Source of the DNA: an uncultured Pseudomonadales bacterium
Lineage (GTDB): Bacteria > Pseudomonadota > Gammaproteobacteria > Pseudomonadales > Pseudohongiellaceae
NCBI GenBank assembly: GCA_943842505.1
Contig: CALTDI010000004.1
Coordinates: forward strand, 1 to 64,000
Length of the DNA: 64,000 nt
Direction of reading: 5' to 3'
Positions 7,867 through 16,508 of the stretch are shown here, one piece after another; position 1 is the stretch's first letter; the number at the start of each line of letters is the position of its first letter. The notes below the pieces were generated by a model that worked only from the letters and a program-made list of their open reading frames with translations, made no database searches and was not told the DNA's origin. Position numbers and translations under genes: made by a program.

Positions 7867-8477
7867 TCCTAGTTAAGGGAAAATCTACGTTAGAGAACGA
7901 AATACAGCAACAACTTACTGGGCATTTTTGTAGTCTGACAGGCTATTACTCAGATATACCCTACCCGCTTCAGGGAATTGGGTCTAGCAACGCGTCTTTT
8001 CAGTGTATTCCCGTTTCCAAATCTAGCTAAACAGCTGCCATGAGCGTAATCCTCACCGAAGTCCAGATACCTAAAGACACCAAATTCGGCTTGTTCTCTC
8101 TGGTACACGGTGATCGCCTCGGCAGCACTATCGGTAGATTCGCTATCGGCTACCGTTTCTCAGTTGTTTCTATCGCCGTTCTTAAGAAGCGAAAACTCGC
8201 GATATCAATTAAGGAAAGTTACCGAGCACTAAATCTTAGAGCAGCGAGGCCAATAATCTAGAAGCATTGAATGATGCTACGATAGCCGATCTGCGGGCAC
8301 CAAAGGCCTTGCATCAAACAGCCTGTTCCATGCCGGTATGGCCATTCGACAGTGCAAGTATAGCCACGTTTGCATTCGCTACAGCCACTCCTGTCATAGT
8401 AATCTTAGCCTCCATGCTGCTATTCTAATTAACACACCATTAGCACTTCTATCCAATGCCAAGCTAGGACCTTAACT
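7867..8477. other. Intergenic region, no supported gene
   Basis: About 610 bases separate the divergent split-barrel and NTF2-like genes. Short open frames exist on both strands, but none has a convincing ribosome binding site. On the minus strand a start-less open frame of about 66 codons (roughly 7950-8150) has a protein-like composition (FRYLDFGEDYAHGS) and might be a gene remnant. I see no tRNA, hairpin terminator or repeat of note. Promoters for both flanking genes presumably lie here. Confidence 0.4.
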
Positions 8478-8942
8478 ATGATCAAACGCTTCCTATTATT
8501 TATTGTACTCAATATAGGCCTTATTCCCTCCAGCCAAGCTAGCGACGTCTATCGAGACTGTATCAATCTAGTGACCGACTACGCGTACTATCGAGACAGG
8601 TTCGATGCTATCGGATTTTCCAATCTATTTACCGAGGATGCATCCCTCAAAGTAGGGAATGGCACCTGGGAAGGCCGCAGTAATATCCGCGCGAGAATCG
8701 AGGGACTGGACAGCAGCGGTTCCATTCGCCATCTGATGAGTACTATCCGCATTCAACCGGTCGATGCGCTCAATGCCACGGGTGTAAGTTATGCAACCAT
8801 CTATACGGCAGCTGCAGGATCGAATTCGACAGAAGGTTTCGCCATTATCGGCGAGTACCATGATAGCTTTGTACTAACCGATGACGGCTGGAAAATCAGC
8901 AATCGTGAGCTGAAATCAGTTTTCTCCTATGAAGACAAATAG
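8478..8942 (+). CDS. Exported SnoaL/NTF2-like protein
   Basis: This is a 154-residue protein with a signal peptide (MIKRFLLFIVLNIGLIPSSQA/SD). The mature part matches the SnoaL-like NTF2 fold: CINLVTDYAYYRDRFDA, then FSNLFTEDASLKVGNGTWEGRSNI, then IRHLMSTIRIQPVDALNATG, and a closing DGWKISNRELK strand. Cytosolic members include aromatic-ring-dioxygenase small subunits, ketosteroid isomerases and polyketide cyclases. The export signal here is unusual for the fold, and the ligand is unknown. The next gene follows 45 bases downstream on the same strand. Confidence 0.75.
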   Translation: MIKRFLLFIVLNIGLIPSSQASDVYRDCINLVTDYAYYRDRFDAIGFSNLFTEDASLKVGNGTWEGRSNIRARIEGLDSSGSIRHLMSTIRIQPVDALNATGVSYATIYTAAAGSNSTEGFAIIGEYHDSFVLTDDGWKISNRELKSVFSYEDK

Positions 8943-8987
8943 GCTATACCGATCAAGCTAGTATGGCTGCGTCAAGAGACTACGTAG

Positions 8988-9428
8988 ATGGCTAGAGGCA
9001 TTACAAGTTTCTCTGGATGCGCAGCTATTGTTCTATCGTTGAGTTTGCTTGCTGCCTATGGGGCGGAGAATGACATACAGCTCCTCATCATCGAGGGCAA
9101 CCTGACCGGGCTTAGTGAAACTTTCGATAGCACACCTGCAGATCGGCAGGATGCAGCCAGGCTGGTTCACGAATACCATCGACTACTCCCTGAAGGCCTG
9201 CGCACAGATGTAGAGTCCCTGCACCAGCAGATACTCAAACTACTACCAGATTTTGAAGTGGCCTATGCCGCCGCCGATAGCGCAGAGATCACCCATGTCA
9301 TGAGTGAGATCGATAGTCGTTGGGCTAGCATTCAAGAAGTTCACAGGCAGACGTATACCTTGGCAGTAGTAAGCTTGTTACATGAAGCCTACCTGCTATT
9401 ACTGCCTACTTTCGACGTCGAAAACTAA
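8988..9428 (+). CDS. Exported hypothetical protein
   Basis: This is a 146-residue protein I do not recognise. It has an N-terminal hydrophobic segment (CAAIVLSLSLLAAYG) that looks like a signal peptide, then a mostly helical acidic body (AARLVHEYHRLLPEGLRTDV, QILKLLPDFEVAYAAADSAE) with two KLLPDF/LLLPTF-like stretches. It shows no catalytic motif. It follows the NTF2-like gene and overlaps the end of the convergent M1 peptidase by four bases. Coding is supported by length, position and the signal peptide. Confidence 0.55.
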   Translation: MARGITSFSGCAAIVLSLSLLAAYGAENDIQLLIIEGNLTGLSETFDSTPADRQDAARLVHEYHRLLPEGLRTDVESLHQQILKLLPDFEVAYAAADSAEITHVMSEIDSRWASIQEVHRQTYTLAVVSLLHEAYLLLLPTFDVEN

Positions 9429-11179
9429 TTCTGGTTATCCCCACAGGCCTCAGTCGTACCAAAATCTCTAAACACAGTAACCCGCGGGTCGACCTGCAGC
9501 AACGCAGTTGGCGGTAAAGAAAACCTTTCTCCCGTTGAGGGCACCGTGTACTCGGTTGAACTACCGTCTAAGGTAACTCGAATGGGAATGTCTATCTCAA
9601 CGGCACTATTGTCTGCCCAGCTAAAACTAACACCCTCATCGTTGCGATCTTGGATAAGCTTCGGTATCGCTGCTTGTCCCAGATACATATCGAAGAACCA
9701 GGTTAGATCCTGACCATATTCCTCACTGGCAATCGCAACAAAATCTCCATTGCTGCGACGGGTCGGATGTATGGGATAAGAAAGCGTCCAAGGGTCCGCC
9801 GTATCGTAGATCAGTCGTCGCACTGAGCGCCAGAATGTCTCCTCACCCATCAAGCCACGAAGAGTGTGCAGAGTCCAGCTACCCTTATAGTAAGCATCGT
9901 TAGAATCGAAGTAGTCCATCGTGACATCTTCATCAGGCACAACAGCCTTGCAGTTTGTCATGCCATTGTAGAAATCCCACATATAGCTCCAGTAGCCCGC
10001 ATCGCCGATCACCTGTTGCGCATAGACTGGCTGCATGTAGTTGGCGAAGCCCTCGTGCAACCAAAAATCTGCGCTCTCGGCCTGAGTCATTAGATTGCCA
10101 AACCACTCGTGAGAAAATTCATGCTGCATCAACCAGTCGAATCCATAGGGATCCAATTCAAAGTTGTTCCCGTATCCGTTCATGGTCTGATGTTCCATGC
10201 CTAGATAGGGTATCTCGACTATCCCTACCTTCTCTTCACCCCAGGGATAGGGACCAAGCGTCCTCTCGAAGAACTCGAGCTGCGACATAAAGTCTCGCTT
10301 GATAAGTCTCTCGATTTTTTCCATATCATCTGAAATATGGTAAAAAGTAACAGGGATAGCTCTCGAAGAGAGTGCATTATTATGCTGCAGCTCATACTGT
10401 CTGAATGGACCAATATTAACGGCAAGGTGATAGGCAGAGATTGGGTTCTTCGTACTCCAGTGATAGGTGGTACGACCCTCATTGCTTGACTGAGAAACCA
10501 GAACCCCGTTCATTACAGCTGTCAGCTCGGAGGGAACTGTTATTAGCATATCGGCACCCCTCTCCGGCTTGTCCGATATATGGTCTTTGCATGGCCAGTA
10601 GAGATCACAACCTCGACCCTGAACTGCCGTGGCTATCCAGTGTTCCCCGGATTCTGTTCGCGCCCAGACAAAGCCGCCATCCCAGGGTGGGTTCTCGGCC
10701 TCATAGGGCCGGCCTCTATAGGAAACGCGGGTTTCGAATTCACTGCCAGATGCGACCGTTGCACCCGATAGCATCAGCTTGCCGCCCTGTGTTCGGAACT
10801 GCGCTGACTCATTATTGATCGAAGCCGTGAGCACTTCGAATCTGGGGTCAAGATCGAGCTCAATCACCGAGAGACTATCCAGAGCCACCGCCTGCATCTC
10901 GACAGCCCCCTCCAGAAACTTTCGCGCCGGGTAGACCTGCAACTCCAGCCGGTAATGTTTCACATCATAACTGGCTTGCCGCTCGCTAAGCACACCGCTT
11001 GAAATTGCCGTTTGCGGATGCAGCGGAGCGTTCGAAACTGAACAGTTGGCAAGTAGCACAGCGAGCATTGAAAACAGCGTGAAGCGCCATGAGGCGCTGA
11101 ACAACGGCCGTGCCTCCTCGCCCTCATCGGAGCAACTTTTTCTTCGGAACGAACCCGCTGCGCGCCCATACTGAGACAT
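9425..11179 (-). CDS. M1 family zinc metallopeptidase, lipoprotein
   Basis: The protein is about 584 residues from the ATG at 11179; a longer form from 11218 adds 13 residues, and neither start has a strong ribosome site. SMLAVLLANC reads as a lipobox. The M1 gluzincin signatures are clear: GMEHQTMNGYG replaces the GxMEN exopeptidase loop, then HEFSHEWFGNLM with E twenty-three residues after the first His (FWLHEGFANYMQ) gives the zinc ligands His353, His357 and Glu376. The N-terminal beta domain precedes them (YDVKHYRLELQVYPARKFLE). Length is that of the short M1 group, which lacks the full C-terminal HEAT-like domain of PepN. It probably trims peptides in the periplasm. It converges on the 8988 gene. 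Confidence 0.88.
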   Translation of the reverse strand: MSQYGRAAGSFRRKSCSDEGEEARPLFSASWRFTLFSMLAVLLANCSVSNAPLHPQTAISSGVLSERQASYDVKHYRLELQVYPARKFLEGAVEMQAVALDSLSVIELDLDPRFEVLTASINNESAQFRTQGGKLMLSGATVASGSEFETRVSYRGRPYEAENPPWDGGFVWARTESGEHWIATAVQGRGCDLYWPCKDHISDKPERGADMLITVPSELTAVMNGVLVSQSSNEGRTTYHWSTKNPISAYHLAVNIGPFRQYELQHNNALSSRAIPVTFYHISDDMEKIERLIKRDFMSQLEFFERTLGPYPWGEEKVGIVEIPYLGMEHQTMNGYGNNFELDPYGFDWLMQHEFSHEWFGNLMTQAESADFWLHEGFANYMQPVYAQQVIGDAGYWSYMWDFYNGMTNCKAVVPDEDVTMDYFDSNDAYYKGSWTLHTLRGLMGEETFWRSVRRLIYDTADPWTLSYPIHPTRRSNGDFVAIASEEYGQDLTWFFDMYLGQAAIPKLIQDRNDEGVSFSWADNSAVEIDIPIRVTLDGSSTEYTVPSTGERFSLPPTALLQVDPRVTVFRDFGTTEACGDNQN

Positions 11180-11433
11180 GGCTGATACTCTCTGGTTAAA
11201 TAGTCTAGTGCCAAGCATAGTATTGAGCTTCGACGATGCTTGAAAGTCTTATCTTACAAAATCTTCCAATATGATAGAGTAACGACGCTCTGCAATATGA
11301 ACTGGATAAAGCAAGTAGAACTGACCGGGGTTATCGATCACCTCAACAGCTATAAAGCCTGCTTTCAGACTTATCGAATCTGAAGCAGAGAATACCTGGC
11401 CACTCTAGAGGCCCATTTTAGAAAGTCTATACA

Positions 11434-12261
11434 ATGAATGGAATCGACTTCACATCCGAACCTGTCATTAGGCTAAGTGTCTTCATACTATTGCTGGCGT
11501 TTCTGGCACTGCTAGAGAACATCTCGCCCAGACGAAAGCCGCGCTACTCGAAAGGCTCGCGCTGGATTAGTAATTTTGGTATCAGCATCCTCAATTCAAC
11601 TACCGTGGCATTGATACTGCCTATCGTCGGTGCTGGCGCTGCATTACTGGCAGATGAAAGAAATTGGGGACTATTTAATAGACTCGATACCCCCGCCCTA
11701 TTCAGCATCCCTCTCTACATTATTGCATTCGACCTTACTATCTATGTGCAACATCGCCTGTTTCATAAGTTTAAACCGCTGTGGCGACTCCACAGGATAC
11801 ACCACACAGATCTAGACTACGATGTCTCTACGGGAGTTCGCTTTCATCCTCTGTCTATTTTTATCTCGGCAGGAATCAAACTAGGGCTAATTCTCGCTCT
11901 AGGTCCGCCGGCTATCGCAGTGATAGTGTCAGAGATTGTATTAAATGCCACTTCGATGTTTAACCACAGCAATATTAAACTGCCGCATCGGCTAGACGCG
12001 GCCCTGCGTTACCTCATAGTGACTCCCGATATGCACCGCATTCACCATTCGGTTATAGCCCAGGAACATAATCGCAACTTCGGTTTTAATTTCCCCTGGT
12101 GGGATAAGATTTTTAATACTTACAAAGACCAACCCAGCAAAGGACAAGACGCTATCGATATTGGGATCTCGGGATATGAAGAAGATATTTCAATAGGTAT
12201 CCTGCCACTACTTATACAGCCTTTTCGTAAAGACAGAGAATCACACAGAGAATCAAGTTGA
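11434..12261 (+). CDS. Sterol desaturase/fatty acid hydroxylase family membrane protein
   Basis: This is a 275-residue integral membrane protein with several hydrophobic helices (residues 13-28, 50-72, 91-105, 142-170). It carries the di-iron histidine cluster of the fatty acid hydroxylase superfamily: HRLFH at 107-111, HRIHH at 120-124 and, near the C-terminus, MHRIHHS followed by HNRNFGFNFPWWDKIF. These enzymes use O2 and a di-iron centre to hydroxylate or desaturate lipids, sterols or carotenoids. Bacterial members such as this are often annotated only by family. A possible overlap with the next gene suggests co-transcription with an exported START-like protein, which would suit a lipid substrate. 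Confidence 0.85.
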   Translation: MNGIDFTSEPVIRLSVFILLLAFLALLENISPRRKPRYSKGSRWISNFGISILNSTTVALILPIVGAGAALLADERNWGLFNRLDTPALFSIPLYIIAFDLTIYVQHRLFHKFKPLWRLHRIHHTDLDYDVSTGVRFHPLSIFISAGIKLGLILALGPPAIAVIVSEIVLNATSMFNHSNIKLPHRLDAALRYLIVTPDMHRIHHSVIAQEHNRNFGFNFPWWDKIFNTYKDQPSKGQDAIDIGISGYEEDISIGILPLLIQPFRKDRESHRESS

Positions 12262-12269
12262 AGAAACCA

Positions 12270-12887
12270 ATGACATATCACCCGTTGAATGGAAATAATA
12301 AGACAGCTCATCTATTTCGGACACTACACTGCCTGGCCGTCTTTTTCTTGCTGCCTGCGCAACTGCTCCTCGCAAGTGAATATGATCAGCACTTTATTGA
12401 CGCCGAGCTTGAGCGCACGATTGTCAATCCAGACAACAGCACGGCCATCGAGGTGGATCAGCCAATAGGGCTTGTGTTTGATGCCCTGCTCAGTCGCCTG
12501 GCAGAATATACGGAGAATATAACGCGTATAGATTTTGATCATTCCAGCGCGGCAGATCCAACTGCCCTAAGCATAGGATCGGAACGAATTACGACAATGG
12601 ATGATGGGCGCAGGCTAGTGCAGAGAATTATTATTTTCGAACCGCCAAACAGGTTTGCTTACTTCACGGACATGTCACTCTCTACTGTAAACGTTCCGAT
12701 AGACTATTCTATAGGCCACTACACATTTACAGAAACCTCTCAGGGAAAGACGGCCGCAACGGTAGCCGTAGCCTACAAGCCAAGTTCGCGACTAACTGCC
12801 TTTCTGGTGCGGCTAGGATTCAACCGGGCATTGTCTCGCGATTTCGAGAAAGCACAGGCCTATCTAAATTCTCTAGGCCGGGATTGA
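12270..12887 (+). CDS. Exported SRPBCC/START-like protein
   Basis: This protein has about 205 residues. The ATG at 12270 is used here; a TTG at 12258 would overlap the stop of the desaturase-like gene by four bases and is equally possible. A signal segment (LHCLAVFFLLPAQLLLA/SEYD) is followed by a domain that reads like the helix-grip fold: STAIEVDQPIGLVFDALLSR, then GSERITTMDDGRRLVQRIII, FEPPNRFAYFTDM, and a C-terminal helix (RDFEKAQAYLNSL). Such domains bind hydrophobic ligands. Coupling to the sterol-desaturase-like neighbour suggests lipid handling, which is inference. Confidence 0.65.
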   Translation: MTYHPLNGNNKTAHLFRTLHCLAVFFLLPAQLLLASEYDQHFIDAELERTIVNPDNSTAIEVDQPIGLVFDALLSRLAEYTENITRIDFDHSSAADPTALSIGSERITTMDDGRRLVQRIIIFEPPNRFAYFTDMSLSTVNVPIDYSIGHYTFTETSQGKTAATVAVAYKPSSRLTAFLVRLGFNRALSRDFEKAQAYLNSLGRD

Positions 12888-13552
12888 TCGCTGCCGCGTT
12901 GAATACCATATTTCTGTAATTAGTCCCCCAAAAGTTGCAGCAGACGCATTCCAGAAAAACCACATTCTAAGGGTTTGCTTGTAGCAGCCTATCGAATAGA
13001 CCTGCGCCAGTAATAATGCGCCCAAAGTAACTCTACCGTATTTTCGATCACGCTCAGACGTCAGACTTTACGTCTGCGCATACATCGAAACAGGCCTGAG
13101 CCTAGTCTTAGCGATGAATCAAGGGGTCTGAATCAATGGGTCTGAATCAATGCGTCAGGCCCCTTGATTCAGACCCCCTAAACTCCATTTCAGTTTTTCA
13201 ACTCTAAGCGGGCGGCGATGCGCCTGGAAGCTGAGGGCACTACTGAGAATACTTACCAATTATCAGTAAATTGAAAGCGCTGCTGATGAATTCTGTAGCT
13301 ACACAGCCCATGGAGACTTTCAAACCTTACTGCGTAGTGATATTTTCAATGACCGCAAAATTGAAGACACACGCTTTGCTGAGCGGGGGCATGACTTGGT
13401 CGACGGCAAAAAGATATCTGATATTAGCCGTATTGATGATGCAGCTGGGTCTGGCGAGGCACCTAGATAAAGTATTACACTCTGCCATACAGAAATAAGA
13501 ATCTGGGGATAAACATCGGCTATCCCCTATTAGAAAACTGAAAGGAATTGAT
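12888..13552. other. Intergenic region with palindrome B and a possible gene remnant
   Basis: About 665 bases contain the palindromic element at 13117-13177, described separately. At 13270-13470 a start-less open frame gives protein-like residues (RSDIFNDRKIEDTRFAERGH, then ISDISRIDDA) and ends in TAA, possibly a fragment of a lost gene. The competing frame starting at 13271 has an implausible composition. AAAGGAATTGAT just before 13553 is the ribosome site of the acyl-CoA ligase. Confidence 0.4.
13117..13177. repeat. REP-like palindrome B (GGGGTCTGAATCAA arms)
   Basis: GGGGTCTGAATCAA (13123-13136) is exactly complementary to TTGATTCAGACCCC (13164-13177). A second overlapping pairing, AATCAAGGGG (13117-13126) with CCCCTTGATT (13160-13169), and a direct repeat of GGGTCTGAATCAA (13138-13150) lie between. 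It belongs to the same GGGG-T palindrome family as the elements at 6121, 34988 and 45859. Confidence 0.75.
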
Positions 13553-15199
13553 ATGCAAGCTTTGATGATGAACACCCAACTGATGATTTCGTCGATACTG
13601 AATCACGCTGAGTATAATTTCCCGGATGTAGAGATGGTTTCCGTCACCGTTGACAACCCCCGACACCGGCAGAACAACAAGACGTTCGCCAAGCGCTGCC
13701 GACAGCTGGCAAATGTACTGGATTCCCTTGGGGCTGAATTTGGCGACAGAATCGGCACCCTCGCCTGGAATGATCATCGCCATATGGAGCTTTACTACGC
13801 TGTCTCAGGAAGCGGCATGGTGTGCCATACCATCAATCCCAAACTATTCCCCGAGCAGGTGACCTACATAATCAACCATGCAGAGGATAAGATTCTTTTT
13901 GTTGATGTCTTGGTTATGCCATTGCTGGAAGCACTGAAAGAGCATTTGTCGAAGGTGGAGACAATCGTAGTTCTCACAACTAAGGAGAACATGCCTGAAA
14001 CCAGCCTTGCAAACGTTGAATGTTATGAAGAGCTCCTTGCAGCACAGTCTGATAATTATGATTGGCCGCAGTTTGATGAGAACACGGCTAGCGGTATGTG
14101 TTACACCTCAGGTACCACAGGAAACCCCAAGGGGGTCGTTTACAGCCATCGTTCCACGGTGCTCCATGCCCTTGGCGGGGCGCTCCCAGACGTTACTCGC
14201 GCATCGAATCTGGAGACTAGCCTACCCGTTGTACCAATGTTCCATGTCAACGCCTGGGGCGCGCCATATGCTGCCCTTATGGTAGGAATGAAGTTGGTAT
14301 TGCCTGGCCCCAAGATGGCTGATGGAGAAACCCTATGCGACCTGATGAACACCGAAGGAGTTACCTTTAGCTCTGGTGTACCTACCATATGGCTAGCGTT
14401 ACTCGATTATCTCGAAGCCAACAAGAAATCTGTTCCCAGTCTTTCGCGTGTAAGTGTTGGCGGTGCCGCCTGCCCCAGAATCATTGTCGAACGCTTTAGA
14501 GAGCAACATGACTGCATCGTTGTACAAGGGTGGGGCATGACCGAAACCAGCCCCCTCGGAACGGTCTTTAGTTTAAAAGCCGGCATGGAAGACTTCACCA
14601 CTGAACAGATTACGGACTTGCAGTGCCTGCAAGGACGAGGGGTTTTCGGCATAGAAATGAAAATCGTGGATGAAGAGGATGAAACACTGCCTTGGGATGG
14701 CGTTGCCTTCGGCGCATTGAAAGTAAGAGGTCCATGGGTCGCAAGCGGCTACTACGGATTGTCCGATGTTCCCGGCGATGAAGATTGTCCTGTCGATGAA
14801 AAAGGCTGGTTTCAAACCGGTGACGTAGCAGCAATAACACCCGAGGGTTTCCTGAAGATCACCGATCGCACCAAAGATGTTATTAAATCCGGTGGCGAAT
14901 GGATTAGCTCCATCGATATTGAGAATGCCGCCGTCAACCACCCCGATATAGCCGAAGCAGCAGTCATTGGCCGCTACCACCCCAAATGGACAGAGAGACC
15001 CCTTCTGATAGTTGTATTACAGCCAGAAAAATCTATAAGCCGCGATGACGTCATGGAATTCTTGCAGGACAAACTTCATAAAATGGCCAGGCCAGATGAT
15101 GTCGTTTTTGTCGATGAACTGCCGCACACCGCAACCGGGAAGATCAGCAAGATTGGTTTACGTAAAACGTTCGAGGACTATCAGTTTCCTGCTGCATAG
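13553..15199 (+). CDS. Fatty acyl-CoA synthetase (AMP-binding)
   Basis: This is a 548-residue ANL-superfamily ligase. In order it has the P-loop [17 protein letters not shown] (near residue 184), the A4/A5 segment [14 protein letters not shown], the hinge aspartate motif [20 protein letters not shown] and the C-terminal lysine motif [15 protein letters not shown]. Overall it resembles medium/long-chain acyl-CoA ligases of the AlkK type. The reaction is fatty acid plus CoA plus ATP to acyl-CoA, AMP and pyrophosphate, in the cytoplasm. The start has AAAGGA eight bases upstream. It is a single gene with no beta-oxidation partners nearby. Chain-length preference cannot be judged. Confidence 0.9.
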   Translation: MQALMMNTQLMISSILNHAEYNFPDVEMVSVTVDNPRHRQNNKTFAKRCRQLANVLDSLGAEFGDRIGTLAWNDHRHMELYYAVSGSGMVCHTINPKLFPEQVTYIINHAEDKILFVDVLVMPLLEALKEHLSKVETIVVLTTKENMPETSLANVECYEELLAAQSDNYDWPQFDENTASGMCYTSGTTGNPKGVVYSHRSTVLHALGGALPDVTRASNLETSLPVVPMFHVNAWGAPYAALMVGMKLVLPGPKMADGETLCDLMNTEGVTFSSGVPTIWLALLDYLEANKKSVPSLSRVSVGGAACPRIIVERFREQHDCIVVQGWGMTETSPLGTVFSLKAGMEDFTTEQITDLQCLQGRGVFGIEMKIVDEEDETLPWDGVAFGALKVRGPWVASGYYGLSDVPGDEDCPVDEKGWFQTGDVAAITPEGFLKITDRTKDVIKSGGEWISSIDIENAAVNHPDIAEAAVIGRYHPKWTERPLLIVVLQPEKSISRDDVMEFLQDKLHKMARPDDVVFVDELPHTATGKISKIGLRKTFEDYQFPAA

Positions 15200-15524
15200 C
15201 TAGAAAGATAAACGAGCCAAAGGGGTTTTAAGGTCTCGTCATATAGACTAAGCCATTTAGGAGCGCCCCTTTCCGCTCGCTGCAGCTAACGCAGCAGTCT
15301 AAATATCAGAAAAAAACTAAGATGCAAAGCCATCGACATTCTTGCTAAGAGAATCGCGAGCGCATGGATGCGCAGGCGCGGCCATGACGGTTCTTTCAGC
15401 TTGCACGAAGCGCTATTCACAAGCGCAAGCTTCACCCCACTGTGTGCCTGAAAATCAGCAAAAATTGCTTCCCAAAGTAGCGAAATCTGTCTAAAGTCGG
15501 CAGCCAAAGTAGGGACAAACAACT
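15200..15524. other. Intergenic region, no supported gene
   Basis: About 325 bases between the acyl-CoA ligase and zntB. It holds a weak inverted repeat (AAAGGGG near 15219 with CCCCTTT near 15266) that might form a long-loop hairpin, and a short CTGC/GCAG hairpin near 15280. A minus-strand open frame (15286-15522) lacks a ribosome site and looks non-coding. The zntB promoter presumably lies in the second half. Confidence 0.4.
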
Positions 15525-16505
15525 ATGGTCAACGACAGCGGCATTATTCACGCATTCACCATCGACGGGAAGGGTTCCGGCAGCAGCCTGTCGGGCATTG
15601 ATAATATTGCCGAACATATAGAGAATGAGCATCTCGCCTGGGCTCACTTCGATGCCAATGATGCGAACACTAAAACCTGGCTAGAGAAGGAACTGGATTT
15701 CCTCGACGAGATTATCGTACAGGCACTAGTCGCCGATGAGACCCGACCACGCATACTTCAATTTGAACATGGAACGCTGTTAATTCTACGTGGCGTAAAT
15801 CTTAACCAAGACGCACGCCCGGAAGACATGGTGTCTATTCGGCTATGGATAGACCAGTACAGGATCATTAGCGTACGCAGAAGGAAGCTGCGTGCGATCT
15901 CTGACATAAGAGAAAAACTGGAAGCTGGAACGGGGCCCAAAAACTCCGGGGAATTCATTACCCTGTTAATCAATAGACTATTTGGTCGAATGGAGCCGGT
16001 ATTCTCCGACCTCGACGAAAAACTGGACGATGCGGAAGAGAAAGTAATGGAGCAGCCCGATACTGAGTTGCGCCAGGAGATAACCGCCATACGCAAGCAG
16101 GCAATCTTGTTCCGACGCTATATCGCACCGCAAAGAGACGTAATCGCAGCCCTGCGCACTTCGGACCAGCCCTGGCTGAGCGTCATCGACAAGCGACACC
16201 TACAGGAATCTCTTGATCAGATTATTCGCTATGTAGAAGACATAGATGCAATAAGAGAGCGCGCACAGATCACCAAAGATGAGCTGGCCAATGCCCTGTC
16301 AGACAAGATGAACAAGAATCTGTATATGCTGTCCGTGGTGGCAGCTATATTTCTACCGCTTGGATTTTTAACCGGTTTGCTAGGCGTCAATGTGGGGGGC
16401 ATACCCGGATCTGATATGGGCAGCGCCTTCCTGATATTCTGCGGCATGTTGGTCGTAGTGGTGATCGGCCAGATAGCTCTGTTCAAGCATCTGAAATGGT
16501 TCTAG
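15525..16505 (+). CDS. zntB: Zinc transporter ZntB (CorA superfamily)
   Basis: This is a 326-residue CorA-type metal ion transporter. The cytoplasmic domain (residues 1-265) includes the long stalk helix with ELRQEITAIRKQAILFRRYI and the willow-helix region. Two C-terminal membrane helices follow (SVVAAIFLPLGFLTGLLG, then FLIFCGMLVVVVIGQIALF). Instead of the Mg-selective GMN loop it has GVNVGGIPG at 287-295, the loop variant typical of ZntB, and it ends with the short positively charged tail KHLKWF. ZntB moves Zn2+ as a pentamer. It converges on tamB with three bases between stops. Confidence 0.88.
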   Translation: MVNDSGIIHAFTIDGKGSGSSLSGIDNIAEHIENEHLAWAHFDANDANTKTWLEKELDFLDEIIVQALVADETRPRILQFEHGTLLILRGVNLNQDARPEDMVSIRLWIDQYRIISVRRRKLRAISDIREKLEAGTGPKNSGEFITLLINRLFGRMEPVFSDLDEKLDDAEEKVMEQPDTELRQEITAIRKQAILFRRYIAPQRDVIAALRTSDQPWLSVIDKRHLQESLDQIIRYVEDIDAIRERAQITKDELANALSDKMNKNLYMLSVVAAIFLPLGFLTGLLGVNVGGIPGSDMGSAFLIFCGMLVVVVIGQIALFKHLKWF

Positions 16506-16508
16506 GCT

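Noticed and set aside
8040..8261. 73-codon open frame in the 7.9-8.5 kb gap
   Set aside because: No ribosome site, no recognisable motif; the opposite strand shows an equally long frame.
13271..13498. 75-codon open frame before the acyl-CoA ligase
   Set aside because: Start TTG with no ribosome site and low-complexity residues; another frame over the same bases looks more protein-like.
15286..15522. 78-codon minus-strand frame upstream of zntB
   Set aside because: No ribosome site and no motif; it covers the probable zntB promoter.
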